64,000 bases of DNA from Sciurus carolinensis (GCF_902686445.1 NC_062232.1:89142932-89206931); one strand, 5' to 3'; shown: positions 31,965 through 43,220, counted from the first letter of the stretch. Numbers and translations: made by a program. The notes: a model not told the origin generated them from the letters alone.

Positions 31965-32330
31965 AGTTACAGGGCGGGCCAGTTCCTTCCTGCCTGCATA
32001 GTATAGCAAAGTGCTGAGCTGGGCAGAACTCCCAGTGCTCCCTGGGTCCCAGAGCAAGCAAACAGAAACCTCATGAAGGGCCACGTGAGGTCAGGTGGGC
32101 GGGCCAGCAATGGCTGATCTTGGATGAGATTGGCTGCTCTTTGACACACCACTCCAGTGGATGGCCAATCACAAGAGTGACAGCATCCTTGCTTCTTCCT
32201 CTCCCCTCCCGCCCCCCTTCACTTGTCCTTGCAAAAGCCACAGAACTTCCCGCCACATAGTGATTTGGGGGGAGAAGTTCCTTCCCTCTTCCAGCCACAC
32301 CCGGTCCAAAAGGTTTTGCGGAGAGGTTCG
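31965..32330. promoter_or_regulatory. Promoter-like block with CCAAT, E-box and GC boxes
   Basis: Repeat-free. GC boxes at 31972-31979 (gggcgggc), 32097-32105 and 32205-32217; CACGTG at 32082-32087 followed directly by aggtca (nuclear-receptor-type half site); CCAAT boxes at 32129-32133 (reverse) and 32165-32169 (forward), 36 bases apart. No CpG island and no clear downstream exon. An enhancer or an unannotated non-coding promoter are equally possible. Confidence 0.35.
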
Positions 32331-32439
32331 TGCTCCCAGCTAAAGGAGGATGAATGTTTAGCCTCCCCAAAGCTTGGATGCAGTATTTGTTTTCTGGGAG
32401 GACTAGGTTGAGGACCAGTTAGGGAGAAATGACACCTAA

Positions 32440-32598
32440 TAGATTTTCTTTTTTTATTTTCTAATTCTTTTTAGTTGCAGATAAACACAATACCTTTATT
32501 GTATGTATTTATTTATTTTATGTGGTGCTGAGGATGGAACCCAGTGCCTCACATGTACTAGGCAAGCACTCCACCACTGAGCTACAACCCCAGCCCCA
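32440..32598 (-). mobile_element. ID SINE with aaaggtccat-type tail
   Basis: Tail first on the plus strand (tttttagttgcagataaacac, atttattttatgtggtgctgagg), then gcactccaccactgagctacaacccc. Confidence 0.9.
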
Positions 32599-32867
32599 CA
32601 AAATGAATTTTCAATCAACGGTTTGCTGAAATCGTTTGGGGTGTAGATAATCATGAAAACAATCCTAGACAGGAAAATTTCCTCATCTCATAAGGCCTCA
32701 TCTTCAAGTTGGCATAGGTACCCACCTACACTGTGCCAGCCAAACAGGCATTTGTCATCTCCCCAGACTAGGCTTTTGCTGGTCAGGCCCTCTCTTCACT
32801 GCCTACTCATTTGCTTTGGACAGGAGAAAAGCCACAGAGATTGGAAAGCATCAGGAAACCTTTTCTA
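32599..32867. other. Single-copy sequence
   Basis: No repeat or exon identified. Confidence 0.3.
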
Positions 32868-32985
32868 ATCCTGATTCTTTTGTTAATGAGTTATATACCT
32901 TCTCTCTCCATTTTTGCCATCTGGAAAATGAGAGGGTCAGAGTAAATGTTCTCCAAGACCTCTTCTAGTTGTGACATGCTAAGAG
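32868..32985 (+). mobile_element. MIR fragment
   Basis: gttaatgagttatataccttctctctcc, catctggaaaatgagagggtc, ccaagacctcttctagttgtgac. Confidence 0.7.
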
Positions 32986-32989
32986 TCTA

Positions 32990-33225
32990 ACAGCTCCTTA
33001 GCACCAGATGCCAGGCTATGCATTTTACATTTTTATCTCATTAAATTCCCACAACAGTTCCTGTGAAGTAGATACTATTATGCCCCTTCCCCACAACGCA
33101 CTTTGCAGATGAGGGAAACATGGTTCAGAGAGGTTAATGACTTACCAAAGAACACACAACATACAGTGGGGTAGTCAAGATCTGGACTTGGTTCTGCCTG
33201 ATCCTGATCCCACACCCTACAATCA
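32990..33225 (-). mobile_element. MIR SINE
   Basis: gccaggctatgcattttacat, gaagtagatactattatgcccc, gcagatgagggaaacatggttcagagagg: nearly full, reversed. Confidence 0.88.
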
Positions 33226-34082
33226 TAATTGCTTTCCTATGCAGCAACTTGTACAGGCCATATTGTTCCAGATTTTTCCTGAAACTCAGACAAGCTAGGA
33301 CTGCCTATCAGAGAAAGTTACCCCTCTCCCCATTTTACATTTTGAGTGCCAGCCTGACATGTTAGTGGAAGTACGTGGACACTTCAATGCTATCTGTGAG
33401 CTGAACTGTCAAGAGAAGCCCTCTTTTAAGGATCTCCTGGCAATCATCTTCTTTTGTGCAGGGCTTGGGGAGTCCTGAGCGTCCAGGGAGAAGCAGGAGG
33501 GCACTGGCAGCTGGGAAAACTGGCAGGAGCACAGCCTCCTGATGCCTCCCTTAGGTTCTTGGATGTCTGACCAATCCTGGATGGGTTCTTAGTTCTGTAC
33601 TCTAATGATATTAATGAGGGCAGGGCAGCCAAGTAAACTTTTAATAGACAAGTATAAAAAATTTCACAGACTCTGTCTGCAGAAGTTCTTTTGAAGGTCC
33701 ATGCAAAGCCGCAAGGGCTGCTTGGAATTCCTCGTCCAAGGAAATTATTAACCTTCCTCATTTCTGGAGAACGATGCAATCTGTTTATTAAATGCCTACA
33801 TTAAAGGGAGAGGGTACAGTGCAGTTGGGGGTTTTCCATCATAATTCATCCGAGGCTCTTGGTCAGGGAAATTTGAGCCTGGGGCCGACTTGGCTTCCTG
33901 ACCACTTCCTGCTCCCAGGCTTCCTCCAACCCTGTGCCTCTAATAAGTCCAGGTTGTTTAGAGTTCAACTCTAGTTAACCCTTTGAAGTCTGGGTGGATA
34001 AATCACAGTTAAAGTCCACAAACCACTTAATGTACATCAAAGATTGGCCAGCAAAGCAATTGTTCCAGCATGGATACTTCCA
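33226..34082. other. Single-copy sequence, no gene recognised
   Basis: A 111-codon minus frame at 33444-33779 has no recognisable domain. Confidence 0.4.
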
Positions 34083-34172
34083 TTGTAAGGATCAAATGAG
34101 ATAATATATGTGTGTGAAAGTACTGTGTGATCCTGGAAGCGCAGTAAATTAAATCTATTATTATTTTTCTCA
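34083..34172 (+). mobile_element. MIR 3' fragment
   Basis: aaggatcaaatgagataata, gtactgtgtgatcctggaagcgcagtaaatt, then ctattattattt. Confidence 0.75.
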
Positions 34173-34619
34173 ATAGGTTGGCTTATTTATTTACAAGATG
34201 GATGTCTGTTCTTAATTAGAGGCCTTCAAACAAACCAAATTGGTACTTGTTGAGCCTGGAAAAGTATTAAACTTTTCTTGTACTTCTTCCTATGTCCTTC
34301 AAGCTAATTGATAATGGTTTAAGTACTTTCCAATTGGCCTGTAGCCTTGGGCACTTGAAGCCAGTGGAATTTGCTTATTGTTTCTCCTTCACAAAGAATG
34401 TGAAAGACCAAAGATGCAGGTGCATTTCTAGAAATGTAGGGCTTGGTTTTTTCCACTGCTTTCTGAGGGATATGGGTGCTCAAGAGGCAGGGTTGTGTGC
34501 TGAGTGTCTCAGACTTTCTTGTGCACCAGTGTGGATCAGTCAAAAAAGGCCAGCTAGGAAATGAAGCTAGTTAATGTTCTGAGAATACTGTCTTCCCAGA
34601 ATATCTGAGGTGACTCTCA
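34173..34619. other. Single-copy sequence, possibly constrained
   Basis: Homeodomain-like cores cluster at 34301-34345 (aagctaattgataatgg, tttaagtactttccaattgg). No exon recognised. Confidence 0.25.
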
Positions 34620-34956
34620 TATGAAAGAAAACTAATACAATGCTTTGGAGGGGAATTTGACAATATCTCCAAAAAGTATCAGTGTAATCTTTCGACTCAC
34701 CAATCTCATTTCTAGGAATTGCCTTCCAACAATATGAAAATACATATGCTCAAGGTTATTCATTACAATTTTGTTTATGATTGTAAAATAGTAGAAACTA
34801 CCTAAATGTTCATAAATAAGAGAGTGACTGAATAGACTAGGGCATATCCACAGGGGAAGTATTATGTTGCTGTGAAAAGAAAATGAGGATATTTCCTATG
34901 AACCAACAGGGAGTGATTTGTAGGATATATTGTTAAGTGAAAAAAAAGCCAAGTGC

Positions 34957-35030
34957 AGGATGTGAGTATATAGCTCAGTGGTAACATGCTTGTGTAGCAT
35001 GTGAGAGACCCTGAGTTTCATCCCCAGTAC
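34957..35030 (+). mobile_element. ID SINE
   Basis: tgtgagtatatagctcagtgg, gtgtagcatgtgagagacc, tgagtttcatccccagtacc; its tail leads into the CA repeat. Confidence 0.85.
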
Positions 35031-35035
35031 CATAA

Positions 35036-35078
35036 ACACATACACACACACACACACATACACACACACACACACACA
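35036..35078 (+). repeat. (CA)n microsatellite
   Basis: CA units with two T interruptions, grown from the ID tail. Confidence 0.95.
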
Positions 35079-35189
35079 AAGTCAAGTGCATAAAGTATGT
35101 CTATAATTTGTTACCTTTTGTGTAAGAAATAAGGGGAAGTTACCTGGCTCAAGGTCAAAGACAGGAAAGGACTTCATGAAAGAAAAATG

Positions 35190-35395
35190 GAGCCAGGTGC
35201 TATGGCATGCACCTATAATTCCAGCAGTTCTGGAGGCTGAGGCTGGAGGATCAAAAGTTCAAGGCCAACCTCAGCAACTTAGCAAGGCACTAAGCAACTT
35301 AGTGAGACCCTGTCTCTAAATAAAATATATAAAAAAAGAACTGGGATGTGGCTCAGTGGTTAAGCGCCCCTGGGTTAATTCTCTAGGAAAAAAAA
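35190..35395 (+). mobile_element. B1-dID SINE, full length
   Basis: gagccaggtgctatggcatgcacc ... gggatgtggctcagtggttaagcgcc, then poly-A and a (GA)n, (GGAA)n tail to about 35445. Confidence 0.9.
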
Positions 35396-35679
35396 AAAAA
35401 AAAAAGAGAGAGAGAGAGAGAGAAAAAGGAAGGAAGGAAGAAAGGGAAGTTAAAAGTAGAGATGCATTTGCTCATTTGTATAGAAAGAAACAGAAGAATA
35501 TACTAGAAATGAACAAAATTGGTTACCAACAAGAATGGGTGAAAATAGCACTGTAATAGGTGCTTAAGAGACATTTCTTGATGATAAATTCCAGGACACT
35601 GTGGAGAGAGCAGTTGGGCTGATTCAGTCTGGGACTACTGGGAAAGTTTCTATTGCTGTCTTGAAAGATGAGTATGTGG
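35396..35679. other. Purine-rich SINE tail then single-copy sequence
   Basis: A18, (GA)8 and ggaaggaagg at 35388-35445; nothing else recognised. Confidence 0.4.
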
Positions 35680-36080
35680 TCACTAGGTTGGCTGACAGGA
35701 ATGGGAGAGTATTTCAGGCAGAGGGAACAGTTATGAGCAAAAGTCCCAAAGAGTGAACAGTCTGTAAGGTGACAGGAACATTGAGTGAGAGGTTATTGTG
35801 ACAGAAGTCTAGAGAGGGCAGGCAGGAACCAGGATGTGGACTTTCTTTTACTCAATGATATGGAGTCTGAATTTTATTCTAAATGAGATGAGAGGCCATG
35901 GGAAGCTTTTGAGCAGAGGAGTGATATAGGCCAGTTCATGCTGCTGCAATGCCTCTGGCTCTAGGGAGGGTAAGGACTGAAGTGGGTGAGAGTGGGAACA
36001 GGGAGGCCCCTTAGGAGGCTATTGAAGCACCCTGGTACAAGCAGATGGTAGCTTGGACTATGAAGATAAGAGGAGGTGTT
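35680..36080 (-). mobile_element. L2 LINE relic
   Basis: Reversed L2 text: atttcaggcagagggaacag, gagcaaaagtcccaaagag, tatggagtctgaattttattct, gagaggccatgggaagctttt. Confidence 0.65.
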
Positions 36081-36084
36081 CTGA

Positions 36085-36300
36085 TTAATTGTGTATTTCA
36101 AAATAACTAGTAGAGAGGATTTTCAATGTCTTCAATACAAAAAAATGACAAATGTGTGAGATAATGGATATACCAATTACCCTGATCTGATCATTATACA
36201 TTATATACATGTATTAAAATGCTGCACTGTACCCCATAAATATGGACGATTTTTATGTGTCAATTAAAAGAACTTTAAATAAAATTTTTCCAGTAAAAAT
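36085..36300 (+). mobile_element. Old L1 3'-UTR relic
   Basis: gagataatggatataccaattaccctgatctgatcattatac, gctgcactgtaccccataaatatgg, tttttatgtgtcaatta. Confidence 0.82.
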
Positions 36301-36317
36301 ACTTTTCAAAAGTGACC

Positions 36318-36518
36318 ACTTGCTGGGTACAGTGGTGCATGCCTGTAATCCCAGTGACTTGGGAGGCTTAGGCAGGAGGATCTCCAGTTCAAAACCAGCC
36401 TCAGCAATTTAGAAAGGGCCTAAGCAGTTCAGTGAGACCCTGTCTCTAAATAAAATACAAAAAGGACTGGGGATATGATTCAGTGGTTAAGTGACTCTGA
36501 GTTCAATCCCAGCTTAAA
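36318..36518 (+). mobile_element. B1-dID SINE, full length
   Basis: cttgctgggtacagtggtgcatgcc ... gggatatgattcagtggttaag ... gttcaatcccagctt plus poly-A. Confidence 0.9.
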
Positions 36519-36529
36519 AAAAAAAAAAG

Positions 36530-36602
36530 ACAGTCTCTTGCAATCCTCTGCCTCAGCCTCCTGAGTTACTGGGATTAAGGCATGAGCCACTGTGCCCTGC
36601 TC
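36530..36602 (-). mobile_element. B1 half of a SINE, inverted to its neighbour
   Basis: gcctcagcctcctgagttactggg, catgagccactgtgccctgct. It lies head-on to the preceding element. Confidence 0.82.
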
Positions 36603-37247
36603 CATGAAATCATTTTCAGGGGGAAGGATGCAGTGAAAATTGAATCACTGGGAATCTGGGCTCTTTGATAGCTTGGATAGTGCTGGATGTCACCTTCTCT
36701 TGGTTCAAACAAAACATGGGCCTGGCTGCTAGGTATCTGGAAAGGATAGAGCTGACAGAGATTCTGACTGTCCTCTGGGAATTGTAAACAGTTTCTATAT
36801 CAAATGGGCTCATAATTCAATCACATTTTAATGTATGCATGGAGCCTATGGTGTTGATCAAGGTACAAAGTCTCCATTAAAAAAATTATGGGCCTTTACA
36901 AGGAATAAATAGGAATTAATGAATGGGTTTGCTGATTGTTCTATCTTGCATTGGACTTTGACCAGGATCAAGAAGGCTGAGAATGGGGAGAAAGGCCTTA
37001 GGCTGCTTTCCTGGTTCTTACCTCTGAGGCGGCCCATAACCCTAAAGGTTCAGCAGAATTTGGGGCAGCAGGGAGGCTTGGAGGCTGTAACAATGGGATC
37101 TTTAATGAAGCAGAAAGGCCCACTGATCACAGAGTTTGTCCTCTCAGGAAGAAGGACTTTGGGCTAAGAAGTTCTGACCCTTGGTGGACAACAGAGCCTA
37201 TATGTTGCTTCAGAAGAGCTCATGCAAGACACTAACTGAAAATCAAT
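36603..37247. other. Single-copy sequence, no gene recognised
   Basis: An 82-codon plus frame at 36919-37167 has no recognisable domain. Confidence 0.4.
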
Positions 37248-37251
37248 GGGC

Positions 37252-37462
37252 TGCCAGGTTCCATGGCACATGCCTATAATCCTAGAAGCTTGGGAGACTG
37301 ATGTAGGAGGATCTTGAGTTCAAAGCCAGCCTCAGCAACTTATTGAGGCCCTAAGCAACTTATCGAGGCCCTGTCTCAAAATAAAAAAATAAATAAATAA
37401 AAAGGTCTGGGGATGTGGCTCAGTGGTTAAGTGCCCCTGGGTACAATCCCTGGTATCAAAAC
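37252..37462 (+). mobile_element. B1-dID SINE, full length
   Basis: gccaggttccatggcacatgcc ... ggggatgtggctcagtggttaag ... caatccctggtatc. Contains a short internal duplication of 'caacttat-gaggccct' at 37336-37371. Confidence 0.9.
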
Positions 37463-37494
37463 AAACGAATGAACAATGGCTGATCTTTGATACA

Positions 37495-37665
37495 TGGCAG
37501 CAAGATCTATAGTGGACAGAGAGGCAAGATCCCTGGTTTTAACCCAGGTTCTACTAGGAGCTTGCTGTGGTGACTTTGGGCAGGTACCTTCTACTTTCTG
37601 GGCCTCAGCTGCTCCATCTGCTAAATAAGTGGAGTGGGCAGATGATCTCTCAGGTACCTGAGACC
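37495..37665 (+). mobile_element. MIR SINE
   Basis: cccaggttctactaggagctt, gtggtgactttgggcaggta, ctgggcctcagctgctccatctgc, aagtggagtgggcagatgat. Confidence 0.8.
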
Positions 37666-37882
37666 CCAACTTTCCGCATTTAAAAAAATGAGTAAACTAT
37701 TTTAGAGCAATATTAGGTTCACAGCAAATTTGGGCAGAAAGTACAGAAAGTGGTCAGATACCCATATCTCCACACATGCATAGACTCCCTCCCTGACTAT
37801 TCAAATCCATTACCAGAGTGGTACATGTATTACAACAATAATCATTACCACCCACAGTCCATAAATTACCTTAGGGTTCACT

Positions 37883-38097
37883 CTTTTTTTTTTTTTTTTT
37901 GGTTTTGTACACTCTATGTTTGTTTTTTGGCACTGGGAATTGAACTCAGGGGGGTTCTATGACTGAGCTACATCCTTAGCCCTTTATATTTTGAGACAGA
38001 GTCTTGTTAAGTTGTTGAGGCTGGCCTTCAACTTGTGATCCTCTTGCTTCAGTCTCCCAAACCACTGGGATTATAGGTGGACACTATTGCACCTGAC
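37883..38097 (-). mobile_element. B1-dID SINE
   Basis: T-run, gcactgggaattgaactcagg, tgactgagctacatcc, linker, ctcccaaaccactgggattatagg. Inserted in the ancient L1 3'-UTR. Confidence 0.88.
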
Positions 38098-38859
38098 TCT
38101 AAGTTTTGATGTATGATAATGCCATGTCTCCACCATTACAGTATTATACAGAAGAGTTTCACTTCCCTAAAACCCCCCCGTGCTCCACCTATTCCTCTCT
38201 CCCTCCTTATTAACTCTTGGCAAGCCCTGGCCTTTTTTCTATCTCTGCAATTTTGCTTTTTACAGAATGTCATATAGTTAAATCATAGATTATAACCTTT
38301 TCAGTTTGGCCTACTTCACTTAGTAATATACATTTAAAGTTCTTCTCTTTCTCTTCATGATTGGATATCTACTTATTTTTAGCACTGAAAAAAATATTTT
38401 ACTCTCTGAATGTACCACAGTTTATTTATGCACTCATCTACTTAAGGGCATCATGGTTGTTTCCAGATTTGAGCAATTATGAATCAAGCATCTGTGTGCA
38501 ATTTTTTGTGCAGGCATGTTTTCACGTCATTTGGATAAAAACCAAGGGGTGCTATTGCTGGATCATGTGATAAGAGAATGTTTAATTTTATAAGAAACTG
38601 CTCAACTGTCCTCCCAAATTGACTATACCATTTTGCACTCCCACCAGCAAAGAATGAAAGTTTCTGTTGTTCCACATTTTTGGCAACTTTTGTTTTGCCA
38701 GTGTTCTGGAATTTGGACATTTTAATAGGTGTCACTTTGTTGTTTGATTTGCAGTTCCCTAGAGACATATGGTGCTGGCCATCTTTTCATATGCTCATTT
38801 TTCATCTGTATATTTTTTGGTGCCCATTTTTTAGTTAGGTTGTTTATTTTCTTTTTCTT

Positions 38860-38985
38860 TTTTTTAAAGTATTTTTTAGTTGTCAGTGGACCTTTATTTT
38901 ATTTATATGTGGTGCTAAGGATGGAACCCAGTGCCTCACACATGCTAGGCAAGTGCTCTGCCACTGAGTCACAACTCCATCCCGT
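38860..38985 (-). mobile_element. ID SINE with aaaggtccat-type tail
   Basis: Tail ttagttgtcagtggacctttatttta, then tggtgctaaggatggaaccc and aagtgctctgccactgagtc. Confidence 0.92.
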
Positions 38986-39337
38986 TTATTTTCTTATTGT
39001 TCAGTTTTAAGAGTTTTGGTATATTTTGGTTAACTATTCCTTATCAGATATGTCTTTTGTAAATATTTTATCTGTGGCTTATCTTCTTATATCTCTTTAC
39101 AGTGTCTTTCATAGAGAAGTTTTTAATTTTAATGAAATCTAGTGTATCAGTTATTTCTCTCCTAGATCATGCATGAAGTGTTGGATCTGAAAAGTCATCA
39201 CTATATCCAGGGTCATCCAAGTTGTTTTCTAGGTCATTGTATGGGGTTTTGTAGTTTGTGTTTTACATTTAGATTTATGATTCACTTTGAAATAATTTTT
39301 TGTGAAGGGTGTAAGGTTTGTGTCTAGATTCATTTTT

Positions 39338-39468
39338 TAAAAAATTTTGGTTGTCAATGGACCTTTATTTAATAAATTTATTTATTTATATGTGGTGCTG
39401 ACAATTGAACCCAATGCCTCACACATGCTAGGCAAGCACTCTACCACTGAGCCACAACCCCAGCCCTC
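39338..39468 (-). mobile_element. ID SINE with aaaggtccat-type tail
   Basis: ttggttgtcaatggacctttattt, tggtgctgacaattgaaccc, caagcactctaccactgagcc. Same subtype as the element at 38860. Confidence 0.92.
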
Positions 39469-40131
39469 TAGATTCATTGTTTTGTGAAAGTTTCCATGAC
39501 AAAAGCTCTCTTGAATAGTTTGGGTTCATTAGTTAAATGAATAGTTCTTCTCTTCTATGTCCTCTTGTGTCTTTCAAGGAACTGGTCCATTTCATCTGGG
39601 TTATCAAATTTGTGAGGATAGAGCTGTCTACCATATTTCTTTATTATCCCCTTAATATCCATAGGATCTGTAGTAATATCCCTTCTTTCATTTCTTATAT
39701 GAGTATTCTGTATTTTTTTCTTAGTCTAGCAAGAGATTTATTGATTTTATTGATTTTTTTCAAAGAACCAGCTTTTGGTTTTCTTGATTTTCTCTATTGA
39801 TTTTCTGTTTCAATTTCATTGATTCATGCTCTAATTTATTTATTTTTATGCTTACTTTGGATATAAATTGCTCTCCACTAGTTCCAAAAGAGGAAGCTTA
39901 GATGATTGATTTGTAGATGTTTCTTCTTTTCTAATACATGCACTCAATAGTATAAACTTCCCTGTATGCACTGCTTTTGCTGCATCCCCCAAATTTTGCT
40001 AAGTTGTATTTTAATTTTTATTTAGTTTGAAATATTTTTGAGTGTTTTCAAGATTTTTCTTTGACCTATGCATTGTCTAATCTCCAATTATCTGGGGCTT
40101 TCCCAGCTATCTTTCTTGTTATTGATTTCTT

Positions 40132-40190
40132 TATTTGTTCTTTTTAGATATACATGACAGTAGAGTGTATTTCGACATGTTGTACTTTTA
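40132..40190 (-). mobile_element. 59-bp 5'-truncated L1 stub with 13-bp duplication
   Basis: The insert (gttctttttagatatacatg through gacatgttgtac) is the 3' tip of the younger L1 family. ttattgatttctt occurs at 40119-40131 and 40191-40203, and the ancient L1 reads continuously across once the insert is removed. Confidence 0.88.
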
Positions 40191-40769
40191 TTATTGATTT
40201 CTTGCTTAATTCTCTTATGATCGTGGAGCAGACATTGTATAATTTCTAGTCTTTTCAAATTTTCAGGTGTGTTTTACGGTCCAGAATGTGATCGATCTTG
40301 GTGAATGTTCCACGTGAGCTTGAGAAGAATGTGCATTTTGCTGCCTTTGGATAAAGTAGTCTATAGATGTCAATTATATTCAGTTGATTAATGGTGTTGT
40401 TGTGTTCAACTATATTCTAACTGATTTTTTGCCTGCTGGATCTTTCCTTTTCTGATAGAGTGATGTCAAAGTCTCCAAATATAATAGTGGATTCATCTAT
40501 TTGTATTTGCAGTTCTATCATACTTGGCCTTATATACTTGGACTCTTTTGTTAGACGTGTCAACATTAAAGTTCACTGTGATTTCTTGGAGAATTGATCT
40601 CTATCATTAAATAATGCCTCTCTTTATTTGTGTTAACTTTCCTTGCTCTAATTTCTGCTCTGTTTGAAATTGATAGAGCTACTTCCACTTTCTCTTGATT
40701 AGTGTTAGCATGGTTTATCTTTTCGTTCCTTGCCTTTACTTTAAATCTATATGTAGTTCTCTCTCTCTA

Positions 40770-40955
40770 TATATATATATTTTGTGGTACTGGGGATTGA
40801 ACCCAGTGGCACTTTACCATGAGCTACATCCTAAGCCCTTCTTTTCATTTTTTGTTTTGAGTCAGTGTCTAAGTCGCCCAGGCTGGACTTGAACTTGCAT
40901 TCCCCCCACCTCAATCTCCTGAGTAGCCAGGATTACAGACTTGTGGCAACATATA
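40770..40955 (-). mobile_element. B1-dID SINE
   Basis: Preceded by a short (TA)n; gtggtactggggattgaacc, then linker and gagtagccaggattacagac. Confidence 0.88.
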
Positions 40956-40989
40956 TGTCTATATTTCAAGTGGGTTTCTTGTAAACAAA

Positions 40990-41393
40990 CATAAAAAGCT
41001 GGAGTGTGAGACAATGCAAGAAGGTTCAGAGGAGAAATGATTGGGTTTAAGAGTCTTAATCCAATCAGTGATTTAATCCCTTGAGAGGGATTAACTGAGT
41101 GGTAACCAAAGTGGTAGGGTGTGGCTGGAGGAGGTGGGAATTGGGGTGTGGCTTTGGTATATAGTTGTATCTATTGAGTGGAGACTCTCTCTTCGCTTCC
41201 TGATGATGTGAGCTGCTTCCCTCTGCTACACTCTTAAGCCATGATGTTTAGCCTCACCTCAAACCCTGAGGAATGGAGCTGGCCTGCTATGGACTAAAAT
41301 CTCTGAAACCATGAGGTCCCAAATAAACTTTTCCTCTTAAAATTGTTCTGGTCAAATCTTTTAGTCACAGCAGCAAAAAAGCTGATTGAAACA
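40990..41393 (+). mobile_element. MaLR-like solo LTR, copy E
   Basis: Plus-strand copy of the LTR family at 830, 6035, 7862 and 14587, 5'-truncated (starts aaaagctggagtgtgag). Polyadenylation signal aataaa near 41324, ending gctgattgaaaca. It sits in the ancient L1, so it is younger than that element. Confidence 0.72.
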
Positions 41394-41675
41394 GTTGGGT
41401 TTTGGTTTTTGATCCACTCTGACAATCTTTGTCTTTTAATTGGTGAGTTTGGATTACACCCATTTATTTCAAGTGATTATAGACAGAGTTGAATTAATAT
41501 GTATCGTATTTGTTACCATTTTCTATTTGTTGCCTTTGTTCTTTGTGCCCATTTTTTCACAAAAGTATTTTTTTAATAAATCAATATATTTCAATGTTGC
41601 AACATAATAGTCCAATGCTATATCAAGGTAGCAAAAGTGAAGATTCCTGGTAATTTTATATATATATGTATGATT

Positions 41676-41873
41676 TTTCTGGGTGGGTACCAGGGATTGA
41701 ACTCAGGGGCACTTGACCACTGAGCCACATCCCTAGTCCTATTTTGTATTTTATTTAGAGTTTCTCAATTGCTTAGCACCTCACTTTTGCTGAGGCTGAC
41801 TTTGAACTCCCCATCCTACTGCCTCAGCCTCCTGAATCACTGGAATTACAGGCGTGTGCCACAGTGCCTGGCT
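41676..41873 (-). mobile_element. B1-dID SINE
   Basis: gggtaccagggattgaactc, gaccactgagccacatcc, linker, cctgaatcactggaattacagg. Confidence 0.9.
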
Positions 41874-42409
41874 CTGTTAATTTTATATTAGCATTATGAA
41901 TGATAGTACATTGGTATTCAACTTCCCAAGAAATAATTTTGGGCCTGTGAAGATTCTTTGACAGGTCTAAAAACTTTTGACAGTGAAGATATATATGTAT
42001 GGACTGAGTAGACAATGAAAGTCTAACAATTGAGCTGCATTCTCCAAACGTACTGAAGGGACACCATGGTAATATGTCTTTATACGTATTTTTATCTTCC
42101 ACCTTTTTCTGCCTGTTGTGGCTTTAATTAAACATTTCATGTTATTCCACTTTCACTCCTTTTTTAGCATATCAATTATCTTCTTTTAATTTTTTTTACT
42201 TTATTTGGTGGTTGCCCTAAAGTTTGAAATATAGAATTACAACTAATCAAGTCAATTTAAATAACTATAACTATACCTTTCACAGGTAGTGTACCTTATA
42301 ATAACAAAATAATCGTAATTCCTTCCTTTAATTCCTTATACCATTGCTGTCATTCATTTTATTTATATAAATATAAAATCAAATACATTATTTGTATTTA
42401 TTATTATTA

Positions 42410-42612
42410 GTAGTAGTACTGGGGATTGAACCCAGGTGTGCTTAACCACTGAGCCACATCCCCAGCCCCTTTTTTATATTTTATTTAGAGACAGGGTCTC
42501 ACTGAGTTGCTTAGGACCTCACTAAATTGCTGAGGCTGGCTTTGAACTCATGATAGTCCTGCCTCAGCTTCCTGAGCTGCTGAGATTACAGGCATGTTTT
42601 ACTGTGCCTGGA
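42410..42612 (-). mobile_element. B1-dID SINE
   Basis: gtactggggattgaacccag, aaccactgagccacatcccc, linker, gctgagattacaggcatg. Confidence 0.9.
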
Positions 42613-43109
42613 CATTGTTGTTATTATTTTGAATACATTATTATCTGTTAGATCAATCAAGAATAATAAAAATAAAATTTTCATATTACTTTGACTTATT
42701 CATTCATTCATGCATTTTCTTTATGTTAATCTGAATTCCTGACATTTATCATTTTCCTTCTCTCTGAAGAACTTTCAACATTTCTCTCAAGGTAGTTCTA
42801 CTGGTGACAAATTTCCTCAATTTTTGTTTGAGGAAGTCTTTTTTCCCCATTTCCTCTGAAGAATTATTTCGCAGGGAAAAGAATTTTAGTCGTTTTTTTT
42901 TTTCCTCCCCAAACTTTACATATTTCACAGCACTCTCTTCTTGTTCAATATCTGAGGAAAAGTCAGATGTAATTCATTTTTCTTTTATTAAAATATTTTT
43001 TTATTTTTACAGACACATTTTGATTCATTGTACACAAATGGGGTACAACTTTTCATTTCTATGGTTGTACACAGTGTAGATTCACACCATTCACGTACTC
43101 ATACATGTA

Positions 43110-43220
43110 CATAGGGTAATACTGTCTGTTTCATTCTACTGTTTTTCCATTCCCTCTCCCTCCCACCCCTTTTTCCTCTACACCATCCAAAGTTCCTTCA
43201 TTCTTCTCTTCCCCCCGCCA
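43110..43220 (-). other. L1 3'-UTR polypurine tract with G-quadruplex motif
   Basis: On the L1 sense strand this is purine-rich. 43152-43169 reads ggggtgggagggagaggg, four G-runs with loops of 1, 1 and 3. A second G-run lies at 43212-43220. Such tracts are a known recurring feature of mammalian L1 3'-UTRs. Confidence 0.85.

Larger units (their letters stand above)
34620..35125 (+). mobile_element. Old L1 3' end, SINE-split
   Basis: gggaatttgacaatatctcc, tttctaggaattgccttccaac, catttcctatgaacc and gattgtaaaatagtagaaactacctaaatg: sense end of ORF2. Interrupted by an ID element and a CA repeat. Confidence 0.82.
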
